Source: DASRDR01 sp035550795
Lineage (GTDB): Bacteria > Methylomirabilota > Methylomirabilia > Rokubacteriales > DASRDR01
Assembly: GCA_035550795.1 (NCBI GenBank)
Contig: DASZOL010000099.1
Location: 1-64,000 of the forward strand
Direction of reading: 5' to 3'
DNA: 64,000 bases
Below the pieces are notes generated by a model, which saw nothing but the letters and a program-made list of their open reading frames with translations, was not told where the DNA came from and ran no database searches. Shown one piece after another: positions 24,859 to 33,298 of this stretch (the stretch's first letter is position 1; every line of letters begins with the position of its first letter). The position numbers and the translations under genes are program-made.

Positions 24859-26691
24859 TCAGGGGGCAGGCCGGTACACGCGGACCGGCTCCGATCGCCA
24901 GCGCTCCACGAACGCGCGGCCCTTCCAGCGGATGGGCCCATCGAGCCCGACTCCGATGACGAGCACCGCGCACGGCGCGCCGGCCGGAGGCGCGAGATGG
25001 GCGGACCCGTTCTCAACCAGGACGTGCTCCATCCGGAGGTCCGCCCCGAGGCGCTCCCGGAGGAGGGGCCAGAGCGGATACTCCCAGCCGTCCCCGCCGA
25101 GGACCAGGCCCACGCGCGTGCATCCCGCGTCGCCCACGACCTTCGCAGCCGCCTCGTACGCCGGCTGGAGCTGCGGGTGGTTGCGAAAGCGCTGGGCCGT
25201 TCGCGACATGGTGACGACGCTGCCGGGCCCGACGAGGTGGCGCGGCCACGTGGTCGCAAGGCTTGGCAGCGCGAGCAGGCAGAACCCCGTGGCCCAAACC
25301 GTGGCGAGCCGGCGATGGCGCGCGAGCGCGACGCCGATGAGTGGCGCCGCGAGAACGAACAGGGGCAGATGCAGCCGGCTGTTCCACGGCTGCCACTTGA
25401 GCGTGGCGCAGAACGCGACGGCGCCCGCGGCGCACATCCAGACCCACAGCCGGGCGGGCGCGCCGAACGCTTCGCGCCGCCGCCAGACGGCGATCCCGGC
25501 CGCGAGGCCGGCCAGGAGATGAAGCGGGTTGCCGACGAAATCCTCGTGAAGCCTGAACGGCCCCACCTCGAATGCGGGGCCGTAGGTGGTCCGGCTGTCG
25601 TTCGGGTCGAAGCCCATCGCGCGGTGGGCCGTGACGATCGCCTCCTCCAGCCCGGCGTTCAGCCGCTCGGATGGCGTGACCCCGTGTAGCGCGGCGTTGC
25701 GCAGCACGTTGGAGGCGAGCGCCCGGGGGTCCGCCGTCGTGTGGACGTACATGGTCCAGTCCGGCGGGAGGTGGAGTCGATCCGCCTCGAGGCGCGCGCG
25801 CGGCGAGGCATCGGCGCGCTCGACCAGTGGCAGGGTGCGGACGACGTGGCCGAGGTTCAGGACCAGGATGCTGGCGCCCGCCGCCAGGGCGCAGCCGACG
25901 GCGCGGCGAGCGCCGCGCCGCCCCGCGCTCGCCACGAAGGCCGCGAGCCACGGGACCACGAGAAACACCAGCGGGAGCTTCGTGAGCACCGCCAGCCCCG
26001 CGCTGACGCCGATCAGGGCCGCCGCGCCCGGCCTCGGCGTCTCGCGGAATCGCAGGACCCAGTAGCCCAGCGAGAGCATCCAGAAGCTCGCGACGAGGTC
26101 GTTCTGGCTGCTGCTCGCCTGTGCGATGGCCATGGGCGGGGTGGCGCACGCCACGGCCGCCAGGCCCCGCGCGCGCGGCCCGCCTCCCAGCTCGCCGGCG
26201 ACGACCGCCGAGCCGACCACGCAGCCCGCGAAGGCCAGCCACTGCGCCAGGTTGGCGAGGCGATCCCCGCCGGTCAGCAGGTACAGGTGGGTGACCAGGA
26301 ACTCCGCGCCGGGCCCGAGCCACAGCTGGCGGAGGATGTGGGTCGGGTAGTGTGCCACCGACCCCGCCTGGCTCCAGTGGGCGACGCGTGGCATGTGGTA
26401 CGTCATCGAGTCCCACGTGTTCGGCGGCGACAGGAGCCCGACCGCCCCGGTCAGGGCGAGAATGGGCCCGATCGCCCAGAGCGCGCCGCGGGGCACCGGA
26501 CCTACCGGCGCGAGCGATGACGGACCCCCGCGGCGAGTGCGGAGGGCCCGGAGCCACAGCGCGCCCGCGAGAACCCAGCTCGCGAGAAGCCAGCCCGGCT
26601 CGAGACGGTGGCCGAGGCTGAGGCCCTCGGTGATCAGGGTCAGCGCCGCGCCGAACGCCGCTGCGCCGAGAAAGAGGCCGTGGCCGCCCAT
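24859..26691 (-). CDS. GT39/ArnT-like membrane glycosyltransferase
   Basis: A polytopic membrane protein of 610 residues with about 10-12 hydrophobic helices and a soluble C-terminal part of about 130 residues. The first outer loop has WDSMTYHMPRVAHWSQAGSV, including the Asp found in PMT/ArnT (GT-C) enzymes that use polyprenyl-phosphate sugars. ASSSQNDLVASFWM and LTKLPLVFLVVPW are further typical helices. The probable role is transfer of a sugar to lipid or cell-surface glycan outside the inner membrane. It is transcribed away from the amidase gene. Confidence 0.8.
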   Translation of the reverse strand: MGGHGLFLGAAAFGAALTLITEGLSLGHRLEPGWLLASWVLAGALWLRALRTRRGGPSSLAPVGPVPRGALWAIGPILALTGAVGLLSPPNTWDSMTYHMPRVAHWSQAGSVAHYPTHILRQLWLGPGAEFLVTHLYLLTGGDRLANLAQWLAFAGCVVGSAVVAGELGGGPRARGLAAVACATPPMAIAQASSSQNDLVASFWMLSLGYWVLRFRETPRPGAAALIGVSAGLAVLTKLPLVFLVVPWLAAFVASAGRRGARRAVGCALAAGASILVLNLGHVVRTLPLVERADASPRARLEADRLHLPPDWTMYVHTTADPRALASNVLRNAALHGVTPSERLNAGLEEAIVTAHRAMGFDPNDSRTTYGPAFEVGPFRLHEDFVGNPLHLLAGLAAGIAVWRRREAFGAPARLWVWMCAAGAVAFCATLKWQPWNSRLHLPLFVLAAPLIGVALARHRRLATVWATGFCLLALPSLATTWPRHLVGPGSVVTMSRTAQRFRNHPQLQPAYEAAAKVVGDAGCTRVGLVLGGDGWEYPLWPLLRERLGADLRMEHVLVENGSAHLAPPAGAPCAVLVIGVGLDGPIRWKGRAFVERWRSEPVRVYRPAP

Positions 26692-26996
26692 GATCCCGTG
26701 ACCGGTGAGGAATCCTGCCCGCCGCGCCTTGACATCCCTTCCCGCAGCATGTTACGCGGCATTGTGGTGCGTCGCCCGATCCAGGAGTTCCTCCCAGAGG
26801 CGCGCGAAGTTTTCCCTGTGCTCCCCGTGTTGAGCAAGGGGAAGCCGCGCGGGACGGACGCATAGGCTTCCCCGGGTCCGACCGGGCCCGGGGACCGGTT
26901 GACCCGCGCAGCACAGGTCGCGCAGGCTTGTGCTGCGCGCGGCTTCCGGGAACCCCGGACCGCCACGAGCCGCCCCCTAACTGGAGGAGCAGACCG
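26692..26996. other. 305-base intergenic region between divergent genes
   Basis: I see no gene here. On the plus strand there is TTGACA (26729-26734) without a good -10, a GC palindrome around 26870-26893 and TTGACC (26899-26904) directly before an 11-base inverted repeat. CTGGAGGAG close to the right end is the amidase ribosome site. Confidence 0.5.
26905..26939. repeat. 11-base perfect inverted repeat upstream of the amidase gene
   Basis: CGCGCAGCACA (26905-26915) pairs with TGTGCTGCGCG (26929-26939) around a 13-base centre. It begins immediately after a TTGACC -35-like box and ends 57 bases before the amidase ATG. It may be an operator for a dimeric regulator or an RNA hairpin in the leader. 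No regulator gene lies nearby. Confidence 0.5.
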
Positions 26997-28442
26997 ATGC
27001 CGGATCCCGCCCTGGCGTTCGAATCCATCTCCGTGCTCGCCGCACAGATCCGCGCCGGCGCGCTCAGCCCGGTCGCGCTGGCCGAGGCGCTGCTCGATCG
27101 GATCGCAGCCCTGGACCCTCGCCTCCACGCCTTCGTCGCGGTGACCCGCGAGCGCGCCCTGGCCGAGGCGCGGGCAGCCGACCTCGCGCTCCGGGGCGGC
27201 CAGGACCTGGGGCCGCTCCACGGCATCCCGTACGCCGCCAAGGACCTGTTCGACGTCCGGGGTCTCCCGACCACCGCGGGTACGCGGCTCCTGGCCGGCA
27301 ACGTGGCCAAGGAGGACGCCGCCGTCGTCCGGCGCCTGGCCGGCGCCGGCATGGTCCTCGCCGGCAAGACCTACACGGTCCAGTTCGCGTTCGGAGGGGT
27401 CGGCGTGAACCACGACCAGGGCACCCCGCACAATCCCTGGCACGCGACGCACCACGTCCCGGGCGGATCCTCCAGCGGCTCGGCGGTCGCCGTCGCGGCA
27501 GGGCTGGTCCCGGTGGCGCTCGGCAGCGACACCGGCGGCTCGGTCCGCCTGCCGGCCGCCCTCTGCGGCACCGTCGGCCTGAAGACGACGGTGGGACGCG
27601 TGAGCCGCGCCGGCGTCTACCCCCTCAGCTTCACGCTCGACTCGGTCGGACCCCTGACCCGGACGGTCGAGGACGCCGCGCTCGTATACCAGGCGCTCCA
27701 GGGCGTCGACGCGCGCGACGAGACTACCGCCGGCGTGGTGCCGCACGACGTGCTCTCCCGCCTCGAGGACGGCGTGCGCGGCCTTCGGCTCGCCGTGGCC
27801 GAGACGCTCTTCTTCGACGACCTTGACCCCGAGGTCGAGCGGGCGGTCCGCGAGAGCGGCGGCGTGTTCCGCTCGCTCGGGGCCCAGGTTGACGGCATGA
27901 AGGTTCCCGAGGTCGCCGAGGCGATGTCGGAGCAGAAGCGCGCCTTCGCCATCGCGGCCGAAGCGTGCGTCTACAACGCTCGTCTCCTCGACGAGCACTT
28001 CGACGAGCTCGACCCGGTGGTGGCCCACCGGATGATCGGAGGGCGCCAGCTGTCCGCGCCGGACTACTTCGGCCTCCTCCGCCAGTGGGCGGATCTCCGG
28101 CGGCGGCTCGGGATCCGGCTCGCGGACGTGGACGCCCTCCTGGTCCCCACCACGCCCCTGCCCGCGAAGCCGCTGGCCGAGGTCGATCAGACGCGGGAAT
28201 CGTACAATCAGCACAACGGCCGCTACCTGCGCAACACCGCGGTCGGCAACATCCTGAACCTGTGCGGCGTGTCGCTCCCGTGCGGGTTCACCCGACAGGG
28301 GCTGCCGATCGGCTTGATGGTCTACGCGAAGCCGTTCCAGGAGGACATGGCGCTTCGCGTCGCGCGCGCCTACGAGCGGGCCACCGAGTGGCACCGCCGC
28401 CGACCCGATCTCGCCTGGGCGACGGGCGGCGCCCGCCGCTGA
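26997..28442 (+). CDS. Amidase signature family hydrolase
   Basis: Amidase-signature enzyme of 481 residues that hydrolyses C-N amide bonds using a Ser-cisSer-Lys triad. All three are visible: Lys in YAAKDLFD, cis-Ser in PGGSSSGSAVAVA and nucleophile Ser in GSDTGGSVRLPA. It resembles indoleacetamide hydrolase, GatA-like and other catabolic amidases; the absence of gatB/gatC here argues against the tRNA amidotransferase subunit. A strong GGAGGAG precedes the ATG. Downstream is a small membrane protein. Confidence 0.92.
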   Translation: MPDPALAFESISVLAAQIRAGALSPVALAEALLDRIAALDPRLHAFVAVTRERALAEARAADLALRGGQDLGPLHGIPYAAKDLFDVRGLPTTAGTRLLAGNVAKEDAAVVRRLAGAGMVLAGKTYTVQFAFGGVGVNHDQGTPHNPWHATHHVPGGSSSGSAVAVAAGLVPVALGSDTGGSVRLPAALCGTVGLKTTVGRVSRAGVYPLSFTLDSVGPLTRTVEDAALVYQALQGVDARDETTAGVVPHDVLSRLEDGVRGLRLAVAETLFFDDLDPEVERAVRESGGVFRSLGAQVDGMKVPEVAEAMSEQKRAFAIAAEACVYNARLLDEHFDELDPVVAHRMIGGRQLSAPDYFGLLRQWADLRRRLGIRLADVDALLVPTTPLPAKPLAEVDQTRESYNQHNGRYLRNTAVGNILNLCGVSLPCGFTRQGLPIGLMVYAKPFQEDMALRVARAYERATEWHRRRPDLAWATGGARR

Positions 28443-28488
28443 CCCCGTGGCGGGACCCGTCCTCGCCGCGCCGCCGGGGAGGAGACTC

Positions 28489-28875
28489 GTGAACGGCGCG
28501 GGCCGGGAGATCGGACGGGAGGCGGGCACGAGCCCGGCCCGGGAGCGCCGCTGGGGCCTGATCGGCGGGATCCTCGGCTCCGTCTACGGCGGGGGCGCCG
28601 CGCTCATCGCGATCCTCGTCGAGGGAGCGCCGTGGTGGCCCACGGGCACCTATCCTCCGTTCTTCGCGACGCCGCGGCTTCTCGTGTTCGACGTGTACCT
28701 GGGGCTGGCACTGGCCACGGGCGTGGGCTTCCTCGTCGCGGCGCTGGTGCTCGCGCGCGTAAGCCGTTACCCGCGCACCGACGTCGGCGGCGCCCTCCTC
28801 CTGGGCTTGGTCCTCGGGCTCACAAGCGGCGCGATCCTGCTCACGCGGCTCCTCGCCGTCGTGCGGGGCGGGTAG
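28489..28875 (+). CDS. Small membrane protein, three helices, unknown function
   Basis: A 128-residue protein with three hydrophobic helices (about 24-45, 64-90 and 98-124) after a charged cytosolic N-terminus. I do not recognise a family. The GTG at 28489 was chosen because GGAGGAG sits about 5 bases upstream; a GTG at 28447 is also in frame and would add 14 residues. It is 46 bases downstream of the amidase, so likely in the same transcript, and could be an accessory transporter subunit. Confidence 0.6.
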   Translation: MNGAGREIGREAGTSPARERRWGLIGGILGSVYGGGAALIAILVEGAPWWPTGTYPPFFATPRLLVFDVYLGLALATGVGFLVAALVLARVSRYPRTDVGGALLLGLVLGLTSGAILLTRLLAVVRGG

Positions 28876-28914
28876 CGCGGCCGGCGGCGGGACGCGACCG
28901 TCCGGGAAGCCGCC

Positions 28915-29301
28915 GTGCCCGTCACCCCCTGGCACGCGCTCCGACACGCAGACCCCGAGCAGGAGTACCTCGTGCTCCTGTCGTTCCTCCCGCTCCGGCG
29001 CTTCCGCGACCTCCCGGCGTTCGTCCGGCACGACGCCCGCATCACCCGGCAGCTCGGCGACGCGCGCGGGCTCATCGGATACTCGAAGCTCGCGCGGCCC
29101 TGGGTGAAGCGCTTCTGGACCCTGTCGGCGTGGGAAAACGAGGCTGCGCTGGCAAGCTTCGTCCAAGCGGGGCCGCACCTGCGAGCGATGACCGAGCTCG
29201 TCCCGCGCATGGGGCCCACGCGCTTCGTCCGGTGGACGCTTCGCGGATCGGGGCTCCCTCCGACCTGGAACGACGCGCTTCGCCGCTGGGCAGCGGTCTA
29301 G
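28915..29301 (+). CDS. ABM/DUF3291-like small protein
   Basis: A 128-residue protein with the strand-helix pattern of the dimeric alpha/beta-barrel (antibiotic-biosynthesis-monooxygenase-like) superfamily: EYLVLLSFLPLRRFRDLPAF, ARGLIGYSKLARPWVKRFW, LSAWENEAALASFVQAGPH. The last resembles the conserved FWTLSAWxDExALxxF motif of DUF3291 and spheroidene-monooxygenase-like proteins. The start is a GTG. Its substrate, if it is an enzyme, is unknown. Confidence 0.6.
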   Translation: MPVTPWHALRHADPEQEYLVLLSFLPLRRFRDLPAFVRHDARITRQLGDARGLIGYSKLARPWVKRFWTLSAWENEAALASFVQAGPHLRAMTELVPRMGPTRFVRWTLRGSGLPPTWNDALRRWAAV

Positions 29302-29556
29302 ACGGCTCGGTGGCGGGGCTCGCGGGCCCACCGCAGTCAGTCGGCATGTCGTCGCAACGACGCCATCGTGACGCGGCCGTGCACCGAGAGGAGCCGGAAA
29401 GCGTCGGATGGGCTCCCCTTCGGTACAGTCGATCCCTGGCACCGACCTTGCTGCGCCCATGGGAGACGCCGTCCACGCCCGTGGCGTGGGCCGCGAGATG
29501 CCGTTGAACCTCGCGCGGGATCGCCCGCGGAGTTTCGAGTGATAGGAGGTCTGGCC

Positions 29557-30030
29557 ATGAGACGCGCTGTATGGTGCGCGGTTGCTCTCGCGCCGTTGAT
29601 CGCCGGCTGTGCGGCCCAGCCGAGCCATGACAGGAGCGAAGGGTTCGGTACGCAGACGCCGGGAACCGCGGTGGCCCAGCCGCCGCCGCCCGTCGTGGTT
29701 CAGCCCGGCCAATCCGTAGTTGTGCAGCCCGGACAGTCCGTCGTCGTCCACCCGGCGCCGCCAGCGCCGGTGGTCGTGCCGGGATCCCAAGTCGTGCAGG
29801 TCGAGGACCTCGAGGCCAACGAGGTCCGCGCCCAGACGATCTACGCCAACAAGATCCAGGCCGCGGAGATCCGGGGCACCATCCATCAGACCGGCGAGGT
29901 GAAGATCGACCGCTCGGTCGCTGATCTCAAGACCCCGACCGTAGTCGCCTCGGTGCTCTATGCCGACACGATCAAGGCGAACCGGGTGATCGCGGATCAC
30001 ATCTTCGTGCGCGACCTCGACAACCGATGA
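29557..30030 (+). CDS. Putative lipoprotein with Val/Pro-rich repeats
   Basis: A 157-residue secreted protein. The signal peptide ends in a lipobox, LIAG-Cys18, so it should be lipid-anchored. A low-complexity segment follows with VVVQPGQS repeated twice and further VVV/PAPP units, then a segment rich in short hydrophobic/Asn/Ala repeats (ANEVRAQTIYANKIQAAEIRG) that suggests a beta-helix-like fold exposed in the envelope. TAGGAGGT gives a strong ribosome site. It is followed by a good terminator, so it is a monocistronic gene or the end of its operon. No family recognised. Confidence 0.75.
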   Translation: MRRAVWCAVALAPLIAGCAAQPSHDRSEGFGTQTPGTAVAQPPPPVVVQPGQSVVVQPGQSVVVHPAPPAPVVVPGSQVVQVEDLEANEVRAQTIYANKIQAAEIRGTIHQTGEVKIDRSVADLKTPTVVASVLYADTIKANRVIADHIFVRDLDNR

Positions 30031-30045
30031 CCGAGAGCCCTCAGA

Positions 30046-30074
30046 GCGGTCGGGAGCCGATGGCTCCCGACCGC
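30046..30074 (+). terminator. Hairpin terminator after the lipoprotein gene
   Basis: A perfect 13-base-pair stem (30046-30058 with 30062-30074) with a three-base loop starts 15 bases after the lipoprotein stop, followed by GTTCGCCTCT. The stem is very stable, though the T tract is weak. It also faces the 3' end of the PdxR-like remnant and may end transcription from both sides. Confidence 0.7.
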
Positions 30075-30178
30075 GTTCGCCTCTCCGCCCGCGCGGCGCC
30101 TCGCTCTCGCGCCTGACGGGACGACCAGGCCCCAAGTGAGGAGGGCGGACCTCCTGGCGCGCGCCCCGGGATGCGTCG

Positions 30179-30655
30179 TTACCGCCCGCTCCCGGGCGCC
30201 GTCCGCAGCGCCGCGGCCAGCGGCGCGCACGCGTCGTCGATCTCGCGCGGAGCGTAGGCCGCGTAGCCGAGGATCAGTGCGCCCCGCTCTCCGCGGTCTG
30301 ATGCGGAAGGCCGAGAGGGGCGTCAGATCGACCTCGCGGGCCAGCGCGCGCGAGCGGCCACTCGATCGTCGACACGATCGGGCAGCCAGCCCACCAAGGT
30401 GGTTGCCCGCCTCCCGCGGGCGGGACCTCGAGGAGCCCGCTCGGCGTCCGCCGCGTCGCGAAGACGAGCACCGCCTGGCGCTCGGCGTAGAGCGCTCGGG
30501 TCCGCCAGACGTGCCGGGCGAAATGCCCGCCGTCGATGAAGTCCGCGAGCGCCGCCTGGGTCACCGACGGCGAGTGCCGGTCGGTGAGCGCGCGCGCGGC
30601 GACGAAGGCGTGTGCCGGGTCCAGCGCCACCTCCCCCGATCGACCGGTGTAAGAT
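30179..30655 (-). pseudogene. C-terminal remnant of a MocR/PdxR-like regulator (aminotransferase domain)
   Basis: On the minus strand, pieces match the end of the fold-type I aminotransferase domain found in GntR/MocR transcription factors: VALDPAHAFVAARALTDRHS, QAALADFIDGGHFARHVWR, LYAERQAVLVFATRR and, in another frame, LILGYAAYAPREIDDACAPL before a TAA. At least two frame changes separate them. The DNA-binding domain and most of the PLP domain are missing; the remnant abuts the start of the divergent hydrolase gene. It is therefore a truncated, frameshifted regulator that may once have controlled that hydrolase. Confidence 0.75.
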
Positions 30656-30663
30656 GGAGCGCC

Positions 30664-31557
30664 GTGAGCGGCGCCTTGGCCTGCGAGACCGCGCGACGCG
30701 ACCGGGTCGAGGTCCGCGGCCTCGAGCTTCACCGTCTCGAATGGGGGCGCGCGGCCTCGACCGGTGTCCTGCTCCTTCACGGCGGTGCCGCCCACGCCCA
30801 CTGGTTCGACGCGGTCGCCGCCGCGCTCGGCGATCGCCGTCACGTCGTGGCGCTCGACCAGCGCGGCCACGGCGAGAGCGCGTGGGCGCGCCCCCCCGCG
30901 TACGCGACCGCGGACTTCGCCGCCGACATCGTGGGCCTCCTGGACCGCCTCGGCTGGAGGTCGGCCGTGCTGGTCGGGCACTCGATGGGCGGCCACAACG
31001 CGATCGCCTGCGCCGCGTGGCACCCGGAGCGGGTGCGGGGGCTGGTCGTCGTGGACTCGCGTCCGGCGATTCCCGCCGAGCGGCTCGCGCAGATGAAGGA
31101 GTGGGGTGCGCGCCCGCCCAGGCGGCACCCGACCCTCGAGGCGGCCGTGGCAGCCTTCCGGCTGCTGCCGCCCGAGACGGCCGCGCACCCGGCGCTCCTC
31201 GCCCACCTGGCGCAGGAGAGCGTGGCGTGGCGGGACGGCGCCGTCAGCCTGCGCTTCGACCCGGCGTGCTATGCCGCCCGCAGGCCGGTCGACGGCTGGC
31301 CGCTGCTCCACCAGATCGCCGCGCCGACGCTGGTGGTGCGCGGTGAGCGGAGCGCCATCCTTCCGCGTGCGATGGCCGAGCGCCTGCGGGCCGAGATCCC
31401 GGCCGCACGCCTCGTCGAGATGGCGGCGGCGTACCACCATCTGGTGCTGGATCAGCCCGAGGCCTTCGTCCGTGCGCTCCGGGGCTTCCTGGACGAGCTC
31501 GACGCCGAAGCTCCCGATACCGCCACCGTCGCAGCGACGCGCCCGGCCGCCTCGTGA
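30664..31557 (+). CDS. Alpha/beta-fold hydrolase
   Basis: A 297-residue alpha/beta hydrolase. The oxyanion region is LLLHGGAAHAHWF, the nucleophile Ser is in GHSMGG, and the His is in YHHLVLDQPEAF. ALDQRGHGES is the usual DQRGHG motif. The start is a GTG with GGAG 4 bases upstream; TAAGAT (30650-30655) is a possible -10 only 8 bases before the start. Likely an esterase or C-C hydrolase of unknown substrate. The RNase H-like gene follows after 13 bases. Confidence 0.88.
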   Translation: MSGALACETARRDRVEVRGLELHRLEWGRAASTGVLLLHGGAAHAHWFDAVAAALGDRRHVVALDQRGHGESAWARPPAYATADFAADIVGLLDRLGWRSAVLVGHSMGGHNAIACAAWHPERVRGLVVVDSRPAIPAERLAQMKEWGARPPRRHPTLEAAVAAFRLLPPETAAHPALLAHLAQESVAWRDGAVSLRFDPACYAARRPVDGWPLLHQIAAPTLVVRGERSAILPRAMAERLRAEIPAARLVEMAAAYHHLVLDQPEAFVRALRGFLDELDAEAPDTATVAATRPAAS

Positions 31558-31570
31558 GGCATCGGTCCCG

Positions 31571-32248
31571 ATGACGGCCCGGAGCCGGCCCCGCAAGGTC
31601 TACGTGGTCACTGCGCCCGAACGGATCCGCGGGATCTACGAGACGTGGGACGAGTGCCGGGCGGCCGTCGCAGGCGTCACCGGCGCCCGCTACCAGGGCA
31701 CGAGCCGCGAGGTCGCCGAGGCCATGCTCCACGGCGAGGGCCTCCGGCTGGAGCCCGGCCGCTACGCGTTCGTGGATGGTAACGCCATGGGCGGCATCGG
31801 CGTGGTGCTGGTGGATCAGCCGGAATCGGGTCCCGCCTCGGTGAGCGAGCTCGCGACCACGGTCTACGCCGTCTTCGAGCGCGCGGGGCTCCCGAGCCTC
31901 GACACGCGGCCGAAGATCACGGCGGCGACCGACAGCCTGCGGAACGTCCTCGCGGAGCTGGGCGCCCTCTACGCCGCCGTCGAGAGGGTCCCGCCCGGCT
32001 CGCCGCTCACCGTCGTCCACGACTACGAGGGCGTGGGCGCGTGGATCGAGGGCCGGTGGACGGCGAAGAATCCGATCGTCGCGGAGATCGTGGCCGCCTG
32101 CCGAGGCCTGATCGAGGCACGGGAGCTCCGCGTGCGCTTCCGCCACCAGCGGGGCCACGAGTCCAGCTATGCCGGCCGGAACGACTTCGCCCTCTACAAC
32201 GCCCGCGCGGACCGGCTGGCAACGGAGGCCGCCCTTCGCCCCGCGTGA
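31571..32248 (+). CDS. Viroplasmin-domain ribonuclease H
   Basis: A 225-residue type 1 RNase H with an N-terminal caulimovirus-viroplasmin/hybrid-binding domain (KVYVVTAPERIRGIYETWDE, GARYQGTSREVAEA) like that of eukaryotic RNase H1. In the catalytic part the acidic residues appear in order: Asp in FVDGNAMGG, Glu in RNVLAELGAL, Asp in VVHDYEGVGAW and Asp in NARADRLA. It degrades the RNA strand of RNA-DNA hybrids. The His of HQRGHES fits the mobile handle/active-site loop. It is cotranscribed with the hydrolase gene by position only. Confidence 0.85.
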   Translation: MTARSRPRKVYVVTAPERIRGIYETWDECRAAVAGVTGARYQGTSREVAEAMLHGEGLRLEPGRYAFVDGNAMGGIGVVLVDQPESGPASVSELATTVYAVFERAGLPSLDTRPKITAATDSLRNVLAELGALYAAVERVPPGSPLTVVHDYEGVGAWIEGRWTAKNPIVAEIVAACRGLIEARELRVRFRHQRGHESSYAGRNDFALYNARADRLATEAALRPA

Positions 32249-32408
32249 CGACGCTGGCGGCGCCGGACATCGAGGCCACGATCCCGTCGCCCGGTGTTTG
32301 GATGCTCGCTCGAACGTTTCGGGATATGCGTGTTCGTCAATAGTTAGCAACGATACCGTGTCAAGACAGGTGAGCTCGCGACCGGCCGGGAGCGCCCGGC
32401 GCCCCCGC

Positions 32409-32438
32409 TTGACGCGTCCTCGGGGCCGGTGGTACCAG
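32409..32438 (+). promoter_or_regulatory. Candidate promoter of dienelactone hydrolase gene
   Basis: TTGACG (32409-32414) is followed after 18 bases by TACCAG (32433-32438), leaving a leader of about 30 bases that includes AAGGAGG before the ATG. The -10 is weak. The region upstream (about 32320-32365) is an AT-richer island with a TTGACA on the minus strand. Confidence 0.35.
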
Positions 32439-32472
32439 GAAGCCGACCGTACCGCCGCTCAAGGAGGCTTCC

Positions 32473-33249
32473 ATGTGCTTTGACCATGACTCGCGGCCGC
32501 CCATCACTCCGATCGCGGGCGGCGCGACGGACGCCCGCGACCTCCTCCTCACGTCCGCGGACGGCACCCGGTTCAGCGCCTATGCGGCGCGCGCGGCCCG
32601 CCCCACCGGCGCGGGCATGGTCGTCATTCCCGACGTGCGCGGGCTCCACACGTACTACAAGGAGCTGGCGGTGCGCTTCGCGGAGGTCGGCGTCGACGCG
32701 GTGGCCATCGACTTCTTCGGTCGCACGGACAAGACCGGGGATCGGAGCGACGCGTTCGAGTACCTGCCGCACGTCGGCCAGACGACCCCCGCCACGCTCC
32801 AGGCCGACATCGCCGCCGCGGCGGCGCACCTGCGGGGGAAGGAAGGGGGCCAGGTCCGTGCCCTCTTCTCCGTGGGCTTCTGCTTCGGTGGCGCGCTCTC
32901 CTTCCTCCAGGCCGCGAGCGGCCTCGGCTATGCGGGCGTGATCGGCTTCTACGGCTGGCCCCTCGGGCTGTCGCGCTGGCCCGACCGCCCGAAGCCGATC
33001 GACGCGGCTTCGCGCTTCCGGGCGCCGGTGCTCGCGATCTACGGGGGCGCGGATGCCGGCATCCCGCCGAGCGCCGTCGCGGAGTTCGATCGGGCGCTCG
33101 CGCGGGCGGGCGTCCAGCACGAGACGGTCTCGTACGACGGCGCGCCGCACAGCTTCTTCGACCGGAAGCAAGAGGAGTTCGCCGCCGACTCCGCCGACGC
33201 GTGGCGCCGGGTCCAGGGCTTCGTGACCCGTCATACGACCGCTGCCTGA
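32473..33249 (+). CDS. Dienelactone hydrolase family protein
   Basis: An alpha/beta hydrolase of 258 residues with the dienelactone-hydrolase Cys nucleophile motif GFCFGG, an upstream VVIPDVRGLHTYYKELAVRF, and YDGAPHSFFDRKQ with the catalytic His. Such enzymes open lactones in the chlorocatechol and related aromatic ring degradation routes, and also attack esters. AAGGAGG precedes the ATG. It is one of two family members in this window (the other is at 49293-49964). Confidence 0.9.
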   Translation: MCFDHDSRPPITPIAGGATDARDLLLTSADGTRFSAYAARAARPTGAGMVVIPDVRGLHTYYKELAVRFAEVGVDAVAIDFFGRTDKTGDRSDAFEYLPHVGQTTPATLQADIAAAAAHLRGKEGGQVRALFSVGFCFGGALSFLQAASGLGYAGVIGFYGWPLGLSRWPDRPKPIDAASRFRAPVLAIYGGADAGIPPSAVAEFDRALARAGVQHETVSYDGAPHSFFDRKQEEFAADSADAWRRVQGFVTRHTTAA

Positions 33250-33298
33250 GCGTGCACGACGGCCGGGTCCTGCACAGGCCTGAGCCAGATCGACGGCG

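Noticed and set aside
26729..26757. TTGACA at 26729 as a promoter
   Set aside because: With 16-18-base spacers the -10 would be GTTACG, TTACGC or TACGCG, all poor matches.
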